Origin: Paralithodes platypus
Lineage: Eukaryota; Arthropoda; Malacostraca; Decapoda; Lithodidae
Reading direction: 5' to 3'
Assembly (NCBI GenBank): GCA_032716605.1
Contig: CM064569.1
Coordinates: 12,617,493 to 12,681,492, forward strand
Length of the DNA: 64,000 bases
This document shows positions 54,699-64,000 of this stretch, in pieces. The notes below the pieces were generated by a model that was given only the letters and a program-made list of their open reading frames with translations, did no database searches and was not told the origin of the DNA. Each line of letters opens with the position of its first letter. The first letter of the stretch is position 1. Made by a program: the position numbers and the translations under genes.

Positions 54699-55729
54699 TT
54701 ATATTAGCGATAGAATAGCGAGAGATGGAACATTGCGGCAGAGAGAGAGAGATTGCAGAGAGTTGGTGAGTGGACGGGAGTTAATGATATGAAAGTCCTT
54801 CCTTTTAACTTTGTCTAGGAAAGTGGTGTGAGAGGAACCTCCCCACACATGTGAACAATACTCAATACAAGGATGTACTGTGCCCCTGTACAGAGCAAGA
54901 AGCTGTGCAGGGGGAAACAACCCCCTGAGGCGGTTGAGCACACCCAGCTTCTGGGAGGCTGCCTTAGCAAGACTGGTAATATGGTCCTTCCAAATGAGAG
55001 CAGAAGAAAATGAAACACCAAGAATATTGAGAGAAGATGAAGGATTGATTTTTGTATTGTTGAAGAATAAGGGATTGTCCGCTGGGAGTTCCGGACGGGT
55101 AGATAGATGGAGAAATTGTGTTTTGAAAGCATTAAAGGTAACAAGGTTTTCTTTGCCCCAATTGGAGATAGTAGTTAGATCAGAATTTAAGTGTTTTATG
55201 GCTTCATTACGTTTGTCTTTGAGGGATTGCTGGCTGGGCCGTTCTGGAAAACTAATTGAGTAGTGTAAGGTTGAGTCATCTGCGTATGAATGGATGGGAC
55301 TTGAGGTACAGTTGAGAAGATCATTTATGAAAACAAGAAAGAGAATAGAAGATAGGACAGACCCCTGAGGAACACCGGAGTTGATAGGGTGAGGAAGTGA
55401 GCGATGGCCGTCCACAACCGCATCAGTTTCTATGGAACGGCCAGAAAGGAAATTAGAGACAAAGGCACAGATAGAGGGATAGAAACCAAAGGAGGGTAGT
55501 TTAGAAATTAAAGATTTGTGCCTGACTCTATCGAAGGCTTTCGATATGTCTAGTGCAATAGAAAAATTCTCACCGAAGTCCCAAAAGGAAGATGACCAAC
55601 AGTTAGTGAAATATGAAAGAAGATCACCAGTTGAGCGACCCTTAAGGAAGCCATACTGGCGATCTCAGAGCAGATTATGAGAAGAGAAATGCTTAAGAAA
55701 TTTGGAAGCAAGAATAATTAGAATAATTT
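54699..55729 (-). pseudogene. LINE-A4 reverse transcriptase palm to C-terminus
   Basis: 55,430-55,729 is broken but readable (SDRQYGFLKGRSTGDLLSYF-like, SIALDISKAFDRV). Then 238 open codons: PINSGVPQGSVLSS, HSYADDSTLHYS (YADD 55,275-55,286), SNWGKENLVTFNAFKTQFLH, LALYRGTVHPCIEYCSHVWG. The end of the protein continues in another frame into 54,600. Catalytic residues are present. Confidence 0.9.
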
Positions 55730-56458
55730 CAAAAACTTTAGAAATACAAGAGATGAGAGCAATTGGACGATAGTTGAAGGGGTTGAGAGCGGTCACCCTT
55801 CTTTGGGACAGGTTGAATGAGAGAAAACTTCCAGCATGAAGGGAAGATCTTAGAGGATAGACAGAGACAAAAGAGTTTGCCTAGGCAGGGAGTCAGCACG
55901 GAAGCACAGTTTTTGAGTACAACAGGAGGAACACCGTCCGGACCGTACGCCTTCTTAGTATTAAGCCCAGAGAGGGTAGAAATTACATCTTTAGAAGAGA
56001 TTAGGATATTAGGCATAAGTAGGAGAGAGGAGGGTGGAAAGGGAGGAATATCACCAGAATCATCCAAGGTGGAGTTTCTAGCAAAAGTTTGAGCGAAGAG
56101 TTTAGCTTTGTCAGAGGAAGAAGTGATGGTTGTGCTATCAGAGTGGAAAAGGGGAGGGAAAGACGAGGAAGAGAAATTGTTAGAGAGGTTTTTTGCTAGA
56201 TGCCAGAAAGCTTGGGAAGAGCTAGAGTTGGATAGTTCAGTGCATTTATTATTGATGAATGAGTATTTGGCAAGTCGAAGAACAGATTTTGCTTGATTCC
56301 GGGCAGAAACATAGGAAGAATGAGATTCTTGATTTTTAAGGTTTCGGTACCGTTTGAATGCTTCCTCCTTATTGCGGACAGCAGTAGAACAGGCGTGAGT
56401 AAACCAAGATTGTTTTGCATTAGTCTGAGAGAAAGAGAATGGAACGTATGCCTCCATG
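55730..56458 (-). pseudogene. LINE-A4 linker and RT fingers
   Basis: 239 codons: AYVPFSFSQTNAKQSWFTHA, NKEEAFKRYRNLKNQESHSS, KSVLRLAKYSFINNKCTELS, then SGLNTKKAYGPDGVPPVVLK and FSLIQPVPKKGDRSQPLQ. It ends in a frameshift at about 55,760 just before the NYRPI motif. The parallel in LINE-D shows the same architecture. Confidence 0.88.
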
Positions 56459-57467
56459 CCCGATAGAATTACCTCGGTAATGCGTTCAGCACTCTCCGAG
56501 GGTCCCTGGCCACGGAAGCAGAAGTCATTCCATGGGAAATCAAAGAAGTACTGCCGGAGAGCGTCCCAGTCGGCAGCGCCAAAGTGCTACAAGTGCCGCC
56601 GACAAAGAGGATCGGCTGGCCGTACTGGACAGATAGGGCAGGTGACAGAGATAAGTTTATGGTCGGAGGAGCCCAAAGGAGAGAAAAGATCGACAGTATA
56701 AGAAGAAGGGTTAGAAGTTAGAAACAACTCAAGAATGTTGGGCCGATCTCTGAGGCGATCCGGGATACGGGTGGGTTGCTGAACTAACTGCTCTAGGTCA
56801 TTTAGGATAGAAAATACGTAGGCTTGTTCACCAGGTTGGTCAGTAGTGTGAGAGGTGAGCCATTGGCGGTGGTGAACGTTGAAATATCCTAAGATGGAGA
56901 TTTCTGAGAAAGGAGAAATGGATAGAATGTGTTCCACTGTAGAGTTTGGATAGTCAAAGAATTTGGGAGAGTCGGTAGAGTTAGGGGAAAGATAGACAGC
57001 ACAGAAATATTTAGTAAGAGAATGACAGGAATGTTTGAGCCATAAAGTTGAAAATTCAGAGGAGTCGAAAACAGAACACTAGCAAGTGAGTTTGTTGTGC
57101 ACATATGCACAACTTCCGCCTTTGGCCTTGAAACTAGAATAGAGCAAGTAGGAGGATACAGAGAAGGGGCTGCTGGAAGTTGCTTCGACACCTGAGTTTC
57201 GGTGAGGAAAGGAAGATCAGGTTTGTAGGAGGAGAGATGGTGTTCAACAGAGTGAAAATTAGAGGAAAGTCCACGAATGTTGCAAAAGTTAATAGAAAGA
57301 GTAACAGGCCGATGTCCAGGTATGTTTGTGGGGTCGTCAGGGGAAGGCCGGGCGGGTGTGGGGGCATTTATGGTCCCCCCCCCCCCCCCACCTGGGGACT
57401 CCGAGGCTGGGCTAAAATTCATAATTTCGTTCAATTTTGGTGTGGAAGAATGAAGTGTGGTGTGCAT
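56459..57467 (-). pseudogene. LINE-A4 N-terminus and AP endonuclease
   Basis: 57,467 start: MHTTLHSSTPKLNEIMNFSP, a Gly/Pro-rich patch (encoded by the poly-C near 57,377), then GHRPVTLSINFCNIRGLSSN (endonuclease motif NIRG) and LSSYKPDLPFLTETQVS. Several shifts. It then reads [15 protein letters not shown] (GDFN changed to GYFN, losing the Asp), [19 protein letters not shown] and [16 protein letters not shown] (SDH kept). The Asp loss alone would disable the nuclease. Confidence 0.87.
57377..57390. repeat. Poly-C tract
   Basis: 14 consecutive C inside the LINE-A4 leader/N-terminus, giving a Gly run on the minus strand. It may have expanded after insertion. Confidence 0.9.
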
Positions 57468-57530
57468 GTTTAGTGTAGTGAAGTGGATAGGAGGAGGAGG
57501 TGTTTGTGAGAGCTAGCTGGATTACTCTCA

Positions 57531-58207
57531 GTGTAAATGACGCACAAAGAAAATCAGTAAGAGAGGCCAAACAAATGAAACAGGAGTTCCAGCTACTGTT
57601 TATCACATGCCTATAGCCTCACCTGGGTCTAGCCCTGATCGATTGGTGCCTACAATCTCCCCACTAAATTATTATTTCTCAAACATTACCCAACTCCTCC
57701 GTCAGTGGTGGCAAGCAGATTGAACGTCCATGACAAATAACAATCTACACTTCACTCTACCTACCATAGTTCCCTGGCAGTGTTCTTTCCATGATCATAG
57801 AAGGTAGGAGTTTGCCTTGGTTCGCCTGAGACTCGGCCACACTACGCTCATATAACGTGGCTTTTTTTATATCGGGGGATGGCCCCATGCTTTGCCCTTG
57901 TTGCCAGGTTCCAGTCACAGTCCAACATCTTGTGTTAGACTGCTCCTAGTTGTTATTAACAAGGATACGCCAAGTTTTAACTCTATTTGGAGATCTATTC
58001 AGTTGTGAAGGACTGTGAAGAGCGGTTGTGAGTCAAAACTTGTCGCATCCATATAAATAATAAATGATCATTATCCATCAGGTGAGTATAATTCTCCATT
58101 CAAACATTCACTGCATTGTGAGTATCTCTTCTGAAACTCGTATATCTCGCACAGTGACATCACGATGACAGGGAGAGAGAGAGAGAGCGTCAGGTAGAGG
58201 GAGAGAG
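57531..58207. other. Spacer without recognisable gene
   Basis: No coding signal or repeat relation. A (GA) patch begins at about 58,170. Confidence 0.5.
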
Positions 58208-58512
58208 GGGTAGTGGGAGGTGGAGGAAGGGAGGGATAGTGGGAGGTGGAGGGAGGGAGGGGGTAGTGGGAGGTGGAGGGACGGAGGGGTAGTTGTAAGT
58301 GGAGAGAGGGAGGGGATAGTGAGAGGTGGAGGGACGGAGGGGGTAGTGAGAGGTGGATGGAGGGAGGGGGTAGTGAGAGGTGGAGGGACGGAGGGGGTAG
58401 TGAGAGGTGGATGGAGGGAGGGGGTAGTGAGAGGTGGAGGGACGGAGGGGGTAGTGAGAAATGGATGGAGGGAGGGGGTAGTGGGAGGTGAAGAGAGGGA
58501 GGGATAGTGGGA
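58208..58512. repeat. 27-bp G-rich minisatellite, about 11 units
   Basis: Unit TAGTGAGAGGTGGATGGAGG plus GAGGGGG. Start points 27 bases apart (for example 58,344 and 58,371), alternating between GGATGGAGGGA and GGAGGGACGGA types. Since 27 is 9 codons and stops are absent, two long plus-strand frames (58,220-58,507, 58,273-58,491) result; they are not genes. Confidence 0.95.
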
Positions 58513-60000
58513 GAGAGGCTTGTAGGATTTTGCGGGTAGTCTTTACATCTTGAGATTAAGAAGATTCCTCTCGTATAACAAGATGTGCATTATTAGGCAG
58601 CATACTGCAGCAGGATACAAATAATAGGGACACATTTTGTAATGGGTAATGAACTGGATAAGTTGCCCTGTATAGTGGAAAGATTATGTTCGATTTCATA
58701 TAAAAGGAAAGTTAAAAAAGTATTATATAAATAAAATAAATATTTTGAAAGCCAATAATCTTAACATGGTAGAAAATACAGCCTACTATCATTCAGATGT
58801 ATTAACTGGTAAAGAAAAGATGCTTGACCTGCTAAGCAAAGACATAAGCTAGAACACAAATAATTTTGTCAGGAGTTCTCGAGGGCACTGTATTTTAATC
58901 TGGAGGAGATGGGTTATGAAACCTTGCATAACATAGTTACTATGAACAGTTATTCAATATTATCAAATACTGACGAGGCCCGATGATTACCAAATATCTA
59001 CACAATTAGAGGTATGCTGTATAATATATACAATTGACACAACTATTTTTTTGTTTTTAATTTTACGCATACAAATAGCTTAACTACATTTTTACAGTCT
59101 GGGAAGCTGTTTAAACTTTTCGGTAATCCCTAAATCATGTCATGCCATATTTTATCTATTATTTGGTATTATACATCATTATGATGTATCCATGGAAGAA
59201 AATGGTTTAACAAGACTTAGTTTGACCTATGAATCATTGGATTTACGTTATCTCCCTACGCCCTAAATTACTAAAAGAGCTGTAGTTCTTTTCTCGTTGC
59301 TTCGGAGCGTTTCATAGACTTTCACTCTCCTCCATAAAGATATGATATATAGATGATATGGGAATAACATATGGATTTTATTTATTACACTACGATCAAA
59401 CTCTGTTGAAGGAGATATGAAATGGTGACACATATTAACGTTTGTAGTGGTATTCATTTAATAATAAAAAACGTCGTCGGAATGATCGAAGGATGTTGTG
59501 ATACAGACCAAGGTTGGGCGGAGGGATCTCTAACACAATTTACTGTATGGAATGATGGAATTATATATCGCAATAATGCTTCAATACAGTATATACTGCA
59601 TACTACTATTCTAATTATCTTGTATTTGTTTCCTTCTATTGTTCCTCGACATTATATTAATATCATATAGTTTGTATTTTAATTAATGTTATGTTACACC
59701 ATGTCGTCATTCCTACGAACCATACCATATTCAGTTACATTATTTGTGTTGCATTGTTAGTATCCAAATTTCAATGCTATACTGTATTCATATATTGGCG
59801 CTAGCAATACTGTCATTTAACGACCTATACTATAAACACCCATTATTGGTTATATTATTCGCATGAATAAACTACTATATATAGGAATATCTACCTATAT
59901 ATTACCTATAACGGAAAATGACACACACCCCTTCTAACTCTGAAATGTGTGCCTGTTATATCTGTTATGGATACCCAGTCCAATGCTTCCTTTTAGCATT
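58513..60000. other. AT-rich spacer without recognisable gene
   Basis: Short open frames (59,263-59,457, 59,422-59,670) carry no domain. Nothing further. Confidence 0.5.
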
Positions 60001-60246
60001 TATATTCCATACATTCACATAATGAAGTAGTGTGTGTGTGTGTGTGTGTGGTCTAGTTGGCATGGTCGTAATCCACCAATAAACATGAAGTTTTTCGCTT
60101 ACTTTTTGCACTACTTGAATGTGTCGAACAGAGCCATCTATGGAGAGCCAGAAACACCATATCTCGGATTGCTTCGAATACCGCCGTCAGAGGGCACTAA
60201 TGGATGGCTGAAGATCCATACCACGACTTTAGTCCCAGACTGTACA
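60001..60246 (-). repeat. Inverted block, right arm (with (GT)n)
   Basis: Reverse-complement partner of 53,049-53,295, including the dinucleotide run (60,030-60,050) and TGGCATGGTCGTAATCCACC. Confidence 0.93.
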
Positions 60247-60383
60247 ATAGTGGTAATTAATTCTGATCGATTTTGAAGTCTCGAACTGATTAAACAAATC
60301 GCTAAAATGCAAATACCCAGTAAAAATGAGTAAGGAGATTCAATTCAACCCGAGACCGCTTCGAATATATATATATATATATA

Positions 60384-60938
60384 TTTTTTTATTTTTTTTT
60401 TTTTTCTATATTCCAACTTACTTCCTCTCGGGCATAGGCTGAGAGCCTTAACATTCACCGCTTTACAATGAACAGTGAAGCCCGTGAGGTCTTGTTCCAG
60501 TCTAGGGAGTGAGACACGTGAAGCACGCAGAGCACAACAAGCACCCGCCATCTTGCCCTCACACGAGGCACGGTGCTCACTCACAGCCCGAAACGACCCC
60601 ATCTCTGAAGCCACCTCGTTCCCGTGCTTCACCGTCTCACCCCCTACACTCGGACTCTCACACTTACACACACACAACGCCACCTGTTGAGTAGATAACT
60701 CACCAGGCATTGCACCCCTATAGCATATTTTGAATATGGGAATATTCATACAGTGCTATTTAATCAGGGAACAATGAGGGTATTTTATTGACGTTTCTGT
60801 GGGCTTGTGGTAATGCACTGATACTAGGTACAGCACAAATTCCATCCCAATAATATCTTCCCATTGATACATCGGGATTTGAACCCGGGACCTTTGGATT
60901 ACCAGGCCAGTGGCAAGACCACTCCACCACACCTCCCC
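60384..60938 (-). mobile_element. SINE family F, copy F3 (full length)
   Basis: Same structure as F1: tRNA-like head at 60,938 down (A box TGGTGGAGTGG, B box GGTTCAAATCC), body, and an A-rich tail (T run 60,384-60,405). It sits in the right arm of the possible 9-kb transposon. The body frame (60,345-60,749) is open as in F1. Confidence 0.92.
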
Positions 60939-61433
60939 TAATTAATGTTCATGATTAATGAATTAATGTTCATGATTGTACAATCATATAAATAACATTA
61001 GGCAATAACTTTGTAATGCCCACATTGTTTGGTTTTATTTATCTTTCAACATTGCTTTCTTTTACTATTATATGACAGTTATATCTGCAGACCACTTGAG
61101 GATCGTAATTTGCTTCATCCAAGATTCCTTCGGTTTTTCCTATGTTGAAAGATTTTTTTTTTTTTTTGGGGGCATTAACATAAAATAATTTGAGTTGTAA
61201 ACAGTTTATAAAGGGAATATTACTTACAATATTTCACCCCAAAAACTAATTATGTTTATAATTCAACATGCCTAGGTATAAACTAGGAGATTGGGGGGGG
61301 GGGGGGGGGAGGGGGAGACCAATGTCAGTGTTCGGATAATAACACCTGCTTGGACGGCACTGAATATTTTACTTTATGCCATTTAAATAATTAATGATAA
61401 CCTTTTTTTTATTTTTTTATAGAATAAAGTTAA
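60939..61433. other. Spacer with poly-G tract (61,293-61,316)
   Basis: AT-rich. A G run of 17, then A and five more G, stands out. A tandem TTAATGTTCATGA duplication lies at 60,951-60,976. No gene. Confidence 0.55.
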
Positions 61434-61639
61434 TTCGTTTTTTTTTAATCGGTACTTAGCAGTTTAAGTATGTAAACGTTGTTTTAATACACCCTGTATA
61501 TGTTCGTCCACATAGCTCTGAAGCCATTAATGTCAATTAATGGTTGAAGACTTTTCCACTCTCATAGAAGTAACAGTGGCTGTGACTAGGCAGAGGGCGG
61601 ACAGGTATCTTATATCTTTGGCATTACTGGAAAACTTAT

Positions 61640-62580
61640 GAAGCTGGAGATAAAACCATGATCATTGGATTCTGTCTGCCATACCATCTGACTGGAAATG
61701 GGACTTAGTCTGGAAGGGAAAGAGGATCAATAGGACTACATTCATTACTGTGGTGTTAAACTACTTAGCGTGCCATGCAAGGTTTTGGTCATATTCTGCA
61801 GATCCATATTCAAGACCATCTGCCTGAAAATTTGGTTCCATGCCCAAGAGGTCAAATATTATCCAAATTCTAGTACTCTGGATCCACATACGATGCTGAC
61901 GTGTTATGAATGTCTTTGTTGATTTCAAGAAGGCCTTTGCATCGTGGAACATTATGAGAACATCTGTTTCTCTGCAGGATAACCACAATGATCATTGTTC
62001 AATGTATAAACTGTATTCAGAAAGCGAAAGTGTTACCAAGTGTAGTGGGCAGATATTATTCATCTTCCTTGATAACTTAGGTGTAAGACAAGTGTTCTAG
62101 TGACTTGACTTGTCAACACTTGTCTGTAAGGGCAACTGGGCCGGGCAGTCGGACAATGTCTCTGTGGAGCATCTGTCGGCAATGTCAGGATCGCTAACCT
62201 TGATTTTAACCTTGATTATATATGAGTCACTGGAGATTTTTGTGTAACAGAGAAGTCTTGAATAGATAAATGTTATGTATTTTGGTAGTGGTGGGTCATA
62301 TCATGGCATTAAGGATTATCTCAACAAAAGTATATGGCATCGTCAATATTTTTATAGGAGGACAAAGCTGCAAAACTTCAAGATGCTGAAGATATCAGGC
62401 TTGTTGTAAGACATGGACGCTAACAGTCATATAATAAGATGCATCAACTCTGTCAGTGCTAAATGTCTCTGCTGGATAATTGGCTACCTCTAGTATGACC
62501 ACATATCAAAGCAGTATTTACTTTCTGAAACTGGCTGATACATAGAAGGTACCGGTATATAGATCTTGAGTACAAGTTCA
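61640..62580 (+). pseudogene. Highly degraded RTE-like LINE reverse transcriptase
   Basis: Plus-strand frames, much broken, contain in order: GVKLLSVPCKVL (cf. YRGISLL..KV), FVDFKKAFASWN (RT DFKKAFDS motif, 61,913-61,950), MYKLYSESESV, FIFLDNLGVRQVF (cf. SGVRQGC), VGNVRIANLDFN (the segment just before the ADD motif) and later INSVSAKCLCWIIG. The order and wording match RTE/BovB-type RT. The catalytic ADD is lost. Domain identity is inferred from motif order only. Confidence 0.6.
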
Positions 62581-62582
62581 AC

Positions 62583-62778
62583 TATAGAGGGTGTTTCAAA
62601 AATACCTTTCATAAATTTCAGAATTAATAGACCTAGCTGTAATAGATGTACTTTACTATGTGACTGTTTTGGAAATATTTCATATTTACCGGGATATTAC
62701 CCATTTCAGCTTAAATAGGAAAGTCTAGGTCTATTAATTCTGAAATTTATGAAAGGTATTTTTGAAACACCCTGTATA
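62583..62778. mobile_element. 188-bp MITE with 50-bp inverted ends, TATA flanks
   Basis: The left end GAGGGTGTTTCAAAAATACC continues into TTTCATAAATTTCAG and AATTAATAGACCTAG. The right end is its reverse complement with one mismatch in 50 (first base). TATA occurs on both sides (62,583-62,586, 62,775-62,778). The first bases (CAGGGTGT) resemble the ends at 52,438 and 61,496. The TA-type target suggests a mariner-like source; that is not proven. Confidence 0.93.
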
Positions 62779-63244
62779 GGTACATCATTTGTCTTTCTGA
62801 AGTTGATACTGCTCAAATGGTGATTTTGGTGGGCTACAACCATGAATTGAGGAGACGAACAGGGAAATTTACTTTTTTCATAGTGAGGGAATTCGAACTT
62901 GGGATGAATAGAGTCGCAGCCAGGAACATTATCAAGAGAGATTCTCAGGAATTGAATCATAGAGTGAATGCAGTTACGCACCATCATGGAGTTAAACATA
63001 ATTATATATATATATATATTGTGACGTTAACCACTCCGTTAGAACCGCATGGCTTGTCCTACAGTGACTCGCTAGGATCGCCAGGGCAGTGGATGTGGCT
63101 ACAGTTGGTGTATTGTTGTGTGCTTTATTTCATATGAAAGCTCGTGTCATGGGCAGTCCAGAAAGTATCTTTGTTTTCACCCATGTCAAGGCTTTATATA
63201 TTTAATTGCAAAGTATATGTTTTATCATTAAGTAGTAATGATAG

Positions 63245-63248
<4 letters not shown>
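62779..63248. other. Spacer; TA run at 63,000-63,020
   Basis: An open plus-strand frame (62,817-63,137) reads GYNHELRRRTGKFTFFIV and VREFELGMNRVAARN. It has no recognised domain and ends in a TA microsatellite. Not called as a gene. Confidence 0.4.

Positions 63249-63310
<62 letters not shown>
63249..63310. repeat. (GA)n microsatellite
   Basis: About 31 uninterrupted units. Confidence 0.97.
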
Positions 63311-63314
<4 letters not shown>

Positions 63315-63339
63315 ACAGAGTGTGGGGAGGCGCGCAGTG

Positions 63340-63503
63340 TTTTGCTATACTCGATGACGTCATAGCTGGCTGGCCTCGTGGGGATTCGTTGGAGGAGTTT
63401 TTTACCATGCTTGGTGACGTCATGTTTAGCTAGCTTCTTTAGCATTGGCTAGAGGACTTGTTACCGCTTTCCCACGCGGTTCGAACTAGTGCTAGTATAT
63501 ATA
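63340..63503 (+). promoter_or_regulatory. Promoter-like segment: two CRE palindromes and TATA box
   Basis: TGACGTCA at 63,355-63,362 and 63,415-63,422, exactly 60 bp apart in a diverged tandem duplication (GATGACGTCATAGCTGGCTGG / GGTGACGTCATGTTTAGCTAG). TATATATA lies at 63,496-63,503, with pyrimidine-rich sequence (CTCTCTCCCTCAG) 25-40 bp downstream. CRE and TATA arrangement is typical of LTR or cellular promoters. No gene start is seen before the window ends. Confidence 0.45.
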
Positions 63504-64000
63504 CTGCTCTCTGGCCACTCTCTCCCTCAGATCTGGTTTCTAGAACGCATCCCTCTTATCCCTTTGATACCTGTCTCCCTCTCTGCACCTGAGAACCTTT
63601 TCCTCTGCCTATCTCTCTCATTTTCCATACCTTTCACCACCTTTTATTAATATTATATCCCCTCTGGTTAACTCTGCATAATCAGCTTCATGCTGGCCAG
63701 TTGTATTGTGTGTTAAGGTCTGATATAACCCATGTATGTTAGTTGTTAAGATAAGTTGATCACGAAGCATTGGTTGGCATTCATATTGTTTAGTACCGCT
63801 TCCTATAATTATTAGTGTTCAGCGGGATTAGATAATGCTAGACTAGGAGTCTGATACTATAAGGTATTGTTTCCGATGGGTGCTGGCTTTAGTTAAAATC
63901 TGCACGACATACCTGAGAACTGGAGTTGATTGGGTAAATTCTAGTCTGTGTGCCATTGAGAGTAGAGCATGCATGAATGAGGGCTTTTTGCCTATACCAT
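63504..64000. other. Downstream of promoter-like segment, no gene seen
   Basis: Pyrimidine-rich to 63,660, then AT-rich. If the promoter is real this would be 5' untranslated or R/U5 sequence. No long open frame. Confidence 0.4.

Larger units (their letters stand above)
54347..57530 (-). mobile_element. LINE family A, copy A4 (most complete copy)
   Basis: Minus-strand non-LTR element: leader (57,470-57,530, limit uncertain), endonuclease, linker, RT, 3' UTR (54,366-54,698) and a poly-A tail (poly-T 54,347-54,365). It serves as the reference for copies A1-A3 and A5. It carries frameshifts and stops, so it is not active. Confidence 0.92.
52434..61500. mobile_element. Possible 9.06-kb inverted-repeat DNA transposon (or two separate ends)
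   Basis: Left end CAGGGTGTATTAAAACAAC at 52,438 and its inverted match ending at 61,496, each with TATA outside (52,434-52,437, 61,497-61,500). About 25 of the first 30 bases pair. A second inverted pair lies inside (next entry) at comparable depth once SINE F3 is subtracted: about 0.6 kb from the left end, about 0.7 kb from the right. Most of the interior is LINE and tandem repeat, and no transposase is visible. It could equally be two solo elements of one family in opposite orientation. Confidence 0.5.

Noticed and set aside
58220..58507. Arg/Gly/Glu-rich 95-codon protein
   Set aside because: Translation of a 27-bp tandem repeat; 9-residue periodicity and two equally open frames.
52973..60276. 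Two similar small proteins (SSWHGRNPPIN.. in both)
   Set aside because: They come from the two arms of an inverted non-coding repeat that includes a dinucleotide run; no start or codon evidence.

Overview
The window looks like a repeat-dominated, AT-rich stretch of an animal (metazoan) genome. The mix of CR1-type, I/Jockey-like, RTE-like and YADDS-type LINEs, a Ty3/Gypsy element, tRNA-headed SINEs, TTAA- and TTA/TAA-flanked MITEs and long (AG)n, (AT)n and (TAA)n microsatellites fits a large arthropod genome. A decapod crustacean is my best guess; that is inference from overall character, not proof. I found no convincing host protein-coding gene, no rRNA and no intact tRNA gene. Nearly every long open frame is retrotransposon coding sequence, a tandem repeat with a unit length divisible by three, or an antisense shadow.

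Layout. 0-11 kb: the end of a LINE of family A, microsatellites, a degenerate C/A-rich repeat, a 5'-truncated LINE with an RNase H domain (family C, 3.8-7.6 kb) that ends in a snap-back inverted repeat, and a TTAA-flanked piggyBac-type MITE (9.67-9.89 kb). 11.2-13.9 kb: first copy of LINE family D (minus strand). 15.1-20.5 kb: a cluster of nested and abutting MITEs. 21-24 kb: a TA-flanked inverted-repeat element, tRNA-derived SINEs and a duplicated block. 25.4-28.7 kb: LINE-A copy 2 carrying two later insertions (a 378-bp MITE and a retroposon with a CAA tail). It sits between two coding-like segments I cannot identify.

31.6-32.2 kb: a tRNA-headed SINE (family F). 32.5-33.0 kb: a LINE-A endonuclease fragment. 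33.5-42.1 kb: a Ty3/Gypsy element on the minus strand whose gag is split by the second LINE-D copy (38.6-42.0 kb). 42.1-46.9 kb: a nearly full-length CR1-type LINE (family E) with an ORF1 esterase and an ORF2 endonuclease/reverse transcriptase. A family F SINE interrupts ORF1 just before the last catalytic motif. 47.2-48.0 kb: the 3' end of another LINE (family G) with a Cys/His plus nuclease-like C-terminal domain. 48.7-50.3 kb: a MITE, then two tandem arrays that share a CGGCAGGCC core.

52.4-61.5 kb: two inverted ends with TATA flanks, plus internal inverted blocks, may mark one 9-kb DNA transposon. It would contain a 35-bp minisatellite, LINE-A copies, a 27-bp G-rich minisatellite and a third SINE F. 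61.6-64 kb: an RTE-like LINE relic, a young 188-bp MITE, a (GA)n tract, and a promoter-like segment with two CRE palindromes 60 bp apart and a TATA box.

Functionally this is a record of layered transposition. Every autonomous-type element seen carries stops, frameshifts or truncation. The CR1 copy and the LINE-D copies look the youngest.
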